Origin: an uncultured Gemmiger sp. | Lineage (GTDB): Bacteria; Bacillota; Clostridia; Oscillospirales; Ruminococcaceae | Assembly: GCA_959018215.1 (NCBI GenBank) | Contig: CAUEKL010000070.1 | Coordinates: 1 to 10,545 of the forward strand | Direction of reading: 5' to 3' | DNA length: 10,545 nt | Shown: piece by piece, positions 7,422 through 10,545 of the stretch | Layout: each line of letters starts with the position of its first letter | How positions within the stretch are numbered: position 1 is the stretch's first letter | Notes under the pieces: generated by a model | Seen by the model: only the letters and a program-made list of their open reading frames with translations | The model's database searches: none | What the model was told of the DNA's origin: nothing | Made by a program: the position numbers and the translations under genes

Positions 7422-8806
7422 TGTTTTTCCTCCTCCTTGGGGATCAAGCGGTATAAATCTTCCGGCAGCAGGGCAAGCCGTGCCGGGCTTTCCTGGGTCA
7501 GGCCCGCTGCCAGCAGGGACGGCTGCTGTGCAGTGGGACAGATGCGGGCCGAGAAAACCAGCTCGCCGTCATTGAGGAACAGTTCGGCGCTGGACTGGTC
7601 GCACCAGAGTTCCAGCGAAGTGAGCGCGGGCAGTGATACAGTGCGGATGTCGGTGCCCCCATCGGTCCAGCGGCGGCGCTGCACCGCGGCGGTGTGGGCG
7701 GCGGCATCATAGCGGAAGGACCACTCTCCCTCATGCAGGGTGAGTTCCAGGTCGTGTCCGGGGTCAAGTTTGCCCGCTGTGAACCGGAAGGCCCGCCGGG
7801 CCGGGCGGTAGAGGCATCCGGTTCCGGTTGCTTCCTCCGGCACCGGGGTGCCCGGCAGTTCCCGCAGCTCCCGCACCGGCCGCTGACAGATGTGCTGTCC
7901 GCGGCGGACCAGTTCCCGGGGCATGGTCAGGCAATGAAGGCGGGGTTCCCCGGCCCCGAAGGCGGTTTCGGCCTCTCCCTCCAGCCGGGACATCCATCCA
8001 AACAGAACGCGGCGGCCATCCGGTGTGGGGAAGGTCTGGGGCGCGTAGAAGTCAAACCCTTCGTCCAGCCGCTGCCAGCCGGTATCCAGATCCATGGGGC
8101 AGGCGGTATCGGGCCAATCGCCCAGCATCCGCCCCACCGAGAAGGAATCCCGGCAGGTGTCGGCGGCGTTGTCCCGGTGCTGGGGGCAGTAGAGCAGGAC
8201 CGGCGCGCCCTCCAGTTGGAAGAGGTCCGGGCACTCGATCATCTGGTATTCCGCGGATAGCCCGATCGCCTCGCCGGGCGCCCAGTGGACGCCATCCTGT
8301 GAGGTGGCCAGCACCACCGCCCCCAGGCCGTTTTGCCGCTGAGCCCCCAGGACCATGGCATAGCCTCCCTGAGGGGCAGGCACCACTTTGGGGTCCCTGA
8401 AATGCTCGGTGTACCCCGCCGGGGTGGTCAGTACGGGGCCCAGTTTGCGGAAGTGTCGGCCATCTTCGCTGACGGTCAGGCACTGGCGGCTGATGCGCCG
8501 TCCCTGCTGTTTGACGTTGCCGGTATAGTAGAGGCAGAGCTTTCCGTCCCTTTCCAGGGCGCTACCCGAGTAGACGCCCTGGGCGTCGTAGGGCTGGTCG
8601 GGCAGCAGAGCGCTGCCCCGGAACTGCCAGTGCACCAGATCCGGCGAGGTGGCAAAGCCCCAGGCCTTGTTGGAGTGGTCCTTGGCAAAACGGTTCCACT
8701 GGAAAAAGGCATAGTAGTTTCCTTTATACCAAACCAAACCATTGGGATCATTGAGCAGTCCCCAGGGCGGTTCGATATGCCAGCTTTGTTTTTTGGAGAT
8801 AGGCAA
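7418..8806 (-). CDS. scrB: GH32 beta-fructosidase / sucrose-6-phosphate hydrolase
   Basis: A 462-residue GH32 enzyme with the complete catalytic triad. D20 (nucleophile) is in WGLLNDPNG, D138 (transition-state stabiliser) in FRDP, and E191 (acid/base) in ECPD. The five-bladed propeller is followed by the C-terminal beta-sandwich, whose SSAELFLNDGELVF stretch matches SacA/ScrB proteins. There is no signal peptide, and the next gene is a sucrose-type PTS, so the likely reaction is sucrose-6-phosphate to glucose-6-phosphate plus fructose in the cytoplasm. Hydrolysis of unphosphorylated sucrose or fructo-oligosaccharides is also possible. The start is TTG at 8806: an in-frame stop lies at 8812-8810, no other start codon fits before the WHIEPPWG block, and AAAGGGG sits 8 nt upstream. 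It is the first gene of the four-gene operon, divergent from the AraC regulator. Confidence 0.93.
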   Translation of the reverse strand: MPISKKQSWHIEPPWGLLNDPNGLVWYKGNYYAFFQWNRFAKDHSNKAWGFATSPDLVHWQFRGSALLPDQPYDAQGVYSGSALERDGKLCLYYTGNVKQQGRRISRQCLTVSEDGRHFRKLGPVLTTPAGYTEHFRDPKVVPAPQGGYAMVLGAQRQNGLGAVVLATSQDGVHWAPGEAIGLSAEYQMIECPDLFQLEGAPVLLYCPQHRDNAADTCRDSFSVGRMLGDWPDTACPMDLDTGWQRLDEGFDFYAPQTFPTPDGRRVLFGWMSRLEGEAETAFGAGEPRLHCLTMPRELVRRGQHICQRPVRELRELPGTPVPEEATGTGCLYRPARRAFRFTAGKLDPGHDLELTLHEGEWSFRYDAAAHTAAVQRRRWTDGGTDIRTVSLPALTSLELWCDQSSAELFLNDGELVFSARICPTAQQPSLLAAGLTQESPARLALLPEDLYRLIPKEEEKQ

Positions 8807-8821
8807 GGGTCAGTCCCCTTT
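8804..8821 (-). promoter_or_regulatory. Ribosome binding site deciding a TTG start
   Basis: On the minus strand AAAGGGG (8821-8815) lies 8 nt before TTG (8806-8804). An in-frame TGA immediately upstream rules out a longer protein. The operon's first gene therefore uses a weak initiation codon, which would lower its translation relative to the AGGAGG-led PTS gene behind it. Confidence 0.75.
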
Positions 8822-8854
8822 CTTTGCTTGGTTGTGTTGTTTTTCTGTGCTTTT

Positions 8855-8883
8855 ATTAAACCACAGCAATGCTGTTTCCGCCA
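8855..8883 (-). promoter_or_regulatory. Probable activator-dependent promoter of the sugar operon
   Basis: On the minus strand, TTTAAT (8860-8855) is a fair -10. Seventeen bases upstream the -35 position reads TGGCGG (8883-8878), a very poor match, as expected for a promoter needing an activator. The direct-repeat element of the divergent AraC gene abuts this -35. The predicted start near 8848 leaves a leader of about 40 nt before the TTG. The -10 could instead be TAATAA, 2 bp further on. Confidence 0.5.
8863..8875. promoter_or_regulatory. Small palindrome ACAGC-AAT-GCTGT in the sugar-operon promoter
   Basis: A perfect 5-bp-arm inverted repeat with a 3-bp spacer sits between the predicted -35 and -10 of the sugar operon. 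A repressor bound there would block the promoter. It does not match the catabolite-repression cre consensus well. It is short, so chance is possible. Confidence 0.35.
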
Positions 8884-8917
8884 TGGAAATAGCCCAGCAA
8901 GATATGGAAAAAACAAA
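8883..8917. promoter_or_regulatory. Direct repeat with 21-bp period, probable AraC-regulator binding site
   Basis: ATGGAAA occurs at 8883-8889 and again at 8904-8910, exactly 21 bp apart. The match continues as ATGGAAA-N-A-N-C-N2-A. Two head-to-tail half-sites two helical turns apart are the classic layout of AraC-family operators. The left copy abuts the -35 of the sugar operon; the right copy covers the -35 of the regulator's own promoter. One bound dimer could thus activate the operon and repress its own gene. Confidence 0.6.
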
Positions 8918-8933
8918 CTTTTTATGCTATACT
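8905..8933 (+). promoter_or_regulatory. Extended -10 promoter of the AraC regulator, predicted leaderless
   Basis: TGCTATACT (8925-8933) is an extended -10 (TG-N-TATACT). The -35 position, TGGAAA (8905-8910), is a weak match at 17-bp spacing. The next six bases are followed by A8940, which is both the expected transcription start and the A of the ATG. Confidence 0.65.
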
Positions 8934-8939
8934 GACCTT

Positions 8940-9776
8940 ATGATCGAATACAAAGAGACCCGCCACACCCTGCAGCAGAAACAGATTTCCGATCTGTCGC
9001 TGTACAGCGCGGGATACGAAGCCTGTGCGCCGGGGCATCACTACGGCCCGATCTACCGCTCCTACCAGCTGATCCATTTTATCCTGTCCGGGAAAGGAAT
9101 TCTGGAAATTGACGGACACACCTTTCAGCTGGGGGCGGGGGATGCCTTTCTGATCCCTTCCGGCAAAATTGCCTACTATGCCGCCGACACGGCTGATCCC
9201 TGGTGCTATACCTGGATCAATTTTCTGGGTATCAACTCCCAGATGTATACCTACCAGCTCATCGCCTCCTCCCCGGAGCCCTACGTACTGCACGGGCTGG
9301 ATACCGAAAAATACCGTGCGCTCATCGGGCAGGTACTGGCCCTGGAAGGCACCGCCACCGCCCGGTATTTCAAGGGCAACGGTATCCTGCTGCAAGTGCT
9401 GGGAGAACTGTTCCAGGACGCCGGGTTCGACGAGCGGTACTGGGGCAAGAATTCGGTGGCAGATGAGGCCAAGTTCTACCTGGATGTGAACTACTCCGAG
9501 AAACTGAAGCTCAAGGAGGTAGCGCACAATCTGGGCGTTCACCCCAACTACCTGACCCGGGTCTTTCACGAAAAATACGGTGTGACTCCCAAGCAGTACC
9601 TGCTGAACCTGAAACTGCAAAAGGCCTGCCAACTGCTGCGCACCACCGACCTGCCGGTGGCCGTCATTGCCGGGTCCATGGGGTTTGACGACGGGATGGC
9701 CTTCTCCAAACTGTTCAAAAAGAGCTGCGGCTGTGCCCCCAGCGACTATCGCCACCGGGAAAAATCGGCCTCTTAA
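8940..9776 (+). CDS. AraC-family transcriptional regulator of the sugar operon
   Basis: A 278-residue regulator. The N-terminal cupin-like sensor (about 15-150) includes LSGKGILEIDG and GAGDAFLIPSG, typical of the AraC arabinose-binding-like fold. The C-terminal AraC DNA-binding domain has its first helix-turn-helix at about 190-213 (LKEVAHNLGVHPNYLTRVF) and the second at about 240-271 (VIAGSMGFDDGMAFSKLFKK), ending in the family's APSDYR. It resembles MsmR/RafR-type activators of raffinose and multiple-sugar operons. I chose the ATG at 8940. Longer in-frame starts at 8883 and 8904 have no ribosome site and would lie upstream of the promoter -10. The chosen start also lacks a Shine-Dalgarno but sits at the predicted +1. 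It is divergent from the GH32-led operon, which it most likely activates in response to a sugar or sugar phosphate. Confidence 0.9.
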   Translation: MIEYKETRHTLQQKQISDLSLYSAGYEACAPGHHYGPIYRSYQLIHFILSGKGILEIDGHTFQLGAGDAFLIPSGKIAYYAADTADPWCYTWINFLGINSQMYTYQLIASSPEPYVLHGLDTEKYRALIGQVLALEGTATARYFKGNGILLQVLGELFQDAGFDERYWGKNSVADEAKFYLDVNYSEKLKLKEVAHNLGVHPNYLTRVFHEKYGVTPKQYLLNLKLQKACQLLRTTDLPVAVIAGSMGFDDGMAFSKLFKKSCGCAPSDYRHREKSAS

Positions 9777-10004
9777 CCCCTCCCGCGCTGCGGAAGATTC
9801 CCGGCGCAGGGACTTTTCCTTGCTGCGTGCAGGCGGCCGGCCCGGCATCCCGATTTGCCGGAATCACCCCCGCGCCCTAAAGGCCCCCCGAAAAATCTGG
9901 CAGCCGCACGTTGTTCACGGACGGCACTCCGCTTCCTGGCTCCTTCCGCCCTTCCATTTCCCAGGTGAGCCGTTTTTTCATGCCTGTTCGGCACCAGAAA
10001 CACC
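9777..10004. other. Intergenic spacer after the AraC gene, no gene seen
   Basis: No reading frame here has a start with a ribosome site or resembles a known protein, and codon pattern is lost compared with the genes. Only short, imperfect GC-rich inverted repeats are present, none followed by a good T tract. It leads into the strong hairpin at 10005-10050. Confidence 0.6.
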
Positions 10005-10050
10005 AAAAATACCGGAGCGGAAGCCATGCGGCAACCGCTCCGGTATTTGG
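10005..10050. terminator. Bidirectional terminator between the AraC and HxlR genes
   Basis: The arms AAATACCGGAGCGG (10007-10020) and CCGCTCCGGTATTT (10035-10048) pair perfectly over 14 bp around a 14-nt loop. On the minus strand the stem runs into TTTTT, a good terminator 35 bp after the HxlR stop. On the plus strand T6 (10055-10060) follows 6 nt after the stem, a less ideal but plausible terminator for the AraC transcript. Confidence 0.85.
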
Positions 10051-10084
10051 CAGCTTTTTTCCGAATTTCTTTCCGTGCCTTGGC

Positions 10085-10450
10085 TCAGGGAATATACTTC
10101 ATTCCCCACTGGGAGATGGCGTAGAAAACCGGTAAGAGATCCCGGCCCTTTTCCGTCAAAGAGTACTCCACTCTGGGCGGGATCTCATTGTACTGTTCCC
10201 GATGCACCAGCCCGTCCCCTTCCAGCTCTTTGAGCGCATTGGTCAGCATGGTATTGGTAATGGGGGTCAGCATCTTTTTCAGTTCTCCAAACCGCATGGG
10301 CGATTGAATACACAATTCATAAATGATCTGAAGCTTCCATTTTCCCTGAAGCATCCGGATCACCGGCGTGACCGGGCAGTTTCCGTTTTCCGTTAAAATG
10401 ACACTGCTCACCCGGCGCTGAAATTCCTCGTAGGTCATGGCCTGATTCAT
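10085..10450 (-). CDS. HxlR-family winged-helix transcriptional regulator
   Basis: A 121-residue protein with the full HxlR pattern: CPVTPVIRMLQGKWK (25-39), then the recognition region RFGELKK, the TNTMLTNALKELEGDGLVHR wing region and IPPRVEYSLTEKG. Members bind DNA as dimers. Several (YodB, HypR, QorR types) sense quinones, diamide or other electrophiles through an N-terminal cysteine. Here C25 in the CPV motif and C47 are the only cysteines, so a thiol switch is possible but not shown. The ATG at 10450 has GGAGAAGGA 6 nt upstream; a second in-frame ATG at 10438 lacks such a site. The gene faces away from a promoter at the right edge, and HxlR genes commonly regulate the divergently transcribed neighbour, here outside the window. 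A link to the oxidoreductase genes at 997-2860 is conceivable, but the palindromes differ. Confidence 0.93.
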   Translation of the reverse strand: MNQAMTYEEFQRRVSSVILTENGNCPVTPVIRMLQGKWKLQIIYELCIQSPMRFGELKKMLTPITNTMLTNALKELEGDGLVHREQYNEIPPRVEYSLTEKGRDLLPVFYAISQWGMKYIP

Positions 10451-10490
10451 GGATTTTCCTTCTCCCCGTTGGTATGATTTTTCGTACCAG

Positions 10491-10509
10491 GTACAAATAT
10501 TCTGCGTAC
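10491..10509. promoter_or_regulatory. Candidate operator GTAC-N11-GTAC upstream of hxlR
   Basis: GTAC at 10491-10494 and at 10506-10509 form a symmetric pair, with another GTAC at 10484-10487. The right half abuts the -35 of the outward promoter. This would suit a dimeric winged-helix regulator such as the HxlR protein. GTAC is only 4 bp and self-complementary, so the evidence is modest. Confidence 0.35.
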
Positions 10510-10537
10510 TTGAACCTTATTTTGTTCTTAGTATACT
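10510..10537 (+). promoter_or_regulatory. Outward promoter for a divergent gene beyond the right edge
   Basis: TTGAAC (10510-10515) lies 16 bp before TATACT (10532-10537), a good sigma-A-type promoter pointing out of the window, away from hxlR. The surrounding sequence is markedly AT-rich. I found no equally clear promoter for hxlR itself. Confidence 0.7.
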
Positions 10538-10539
10538 AA
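10528..10539. promoter_or_regulatory. Perfect palindrome TTAGTATACTAA over the outward -10
   Basis: A 12-bp perfect palindrome contains the TATACT -10. Its TAGTA/TACTA halves recall the TACT/AGTA half-sites reported for some HxlR-family (YodB-type) operators. A protein bound here would block the outward promoter. AT-rich palindromes of this size can arise by chance. Confidence 0.4.
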
Positions 10540-10545
10540 TTGTAT

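Noticed and set aside
6045..7712. A 555-codon open frame on the plus strand, opposite the PTS EIIBC and the end of GH32
   Set aside because: Its Gly/Gln/His/Asp/Glu-rich product is the mirror of a membrane protein's codons. It has no recognisable domain and lies opposite a certain EIIBC gene.
8742..8939. N-terminal extension of the AraC regulator by up to 66 residues
   Set aside because: The extension would overlap the start of the GH32 gene, cover both promoters and the operator repeats, lacks a ribosome site, and precedes a typical AraC N-terminus.
9777..9870. GC-rich imperfect inverted repeats just after the AraC gene
   Set aside because: The stems are about 5 bp, imperfect, and without a following T tract; this is expected background in GC-rich sequence.

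Overview
The window looks like a chromosomal segment of a GC-rich, Gram-positive gut-type member of the Clostridia/Oscillospiraceae (Faecalibacterium/Gemmiger/Subdoligranulum-like). That assignment is inference. It rests on the high GC content, strong AGGAGG-type ribosome binding sites, a sucrose-type PTS, a Firmicutes-type GH36 alpha-galactosidase and the family types of the regulators. I saw no RNA gene, insertion sequence, CRISPR array or phage gene.

Layout from left to right. (1) 1-899 (+): the 3' part of a DUF4832-type predicted glycosidase-like protein, cut by the window edge. It ends at a bidirectional terminator (906-950) shared with the convergent next operon. (2) 2860-997 (-): a two-gene redox operon. 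A zinc-independent MDR quinone oxidoreductase-like gene is followed 13 bp later by a TM1586-type nitroreductase. Its promoter has two copies of the same operator-like palindrome (ATGTAA-N9-TTACAT), and its start region is overlapped by an 18-bp perfect hairpin followed by T7. (3) 8806-3052 (-): a tightly coupled four-gene sugar operon, in order GH32 beta-fructosidase / sucrose-6-phosphate hydrolase, sucrose-type PTS EIIBC, GH36 alpha-galactosidase and Cof-type HAD phosphatase. The first two junctions are 4-bp ATGA overlaps and the last is a 9-bp gap. (4) 8940-9776 (+): a divergent AraC-family regulator, apparently made from a leaderless transcript. The 133-bp intergenic region has a 21-bp-period direct repeat that touches the -35 regions of both divergent promoters. 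(5) 9777-10084: no gene, but a bidirectional terminator. (6) 10450-10085 (-): an HxlR-family regulator, with a good outward-facing promoter and palindromes at the right edge for a divergent gene beyond the window.

How it works together (inference): the AraC protein senses a sugar and activates the sucrose / alpha-galactoside operon. The PTS imports sugar as a phosphate, GH32 splits sucrose-6-phosphate, GH36 removes alpha-1,6-galactose from melibiose/raffinose-type sugars, and the HAD protein may dephosphorylate a sugar phosphate. Raffinose has galactose on the glucose C6 hydroxyl that a sucrose PTS normally phosphorylates, so the true substrate of this combination is open. The two redox genes and the HxlR regulator look like separate stress or electrophile-response units. 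The best regulatory oddities are the operator / promoter / terminator overlap at 2901-2985 and the leaderless regulator with shared operator repeats at 8855-8942.
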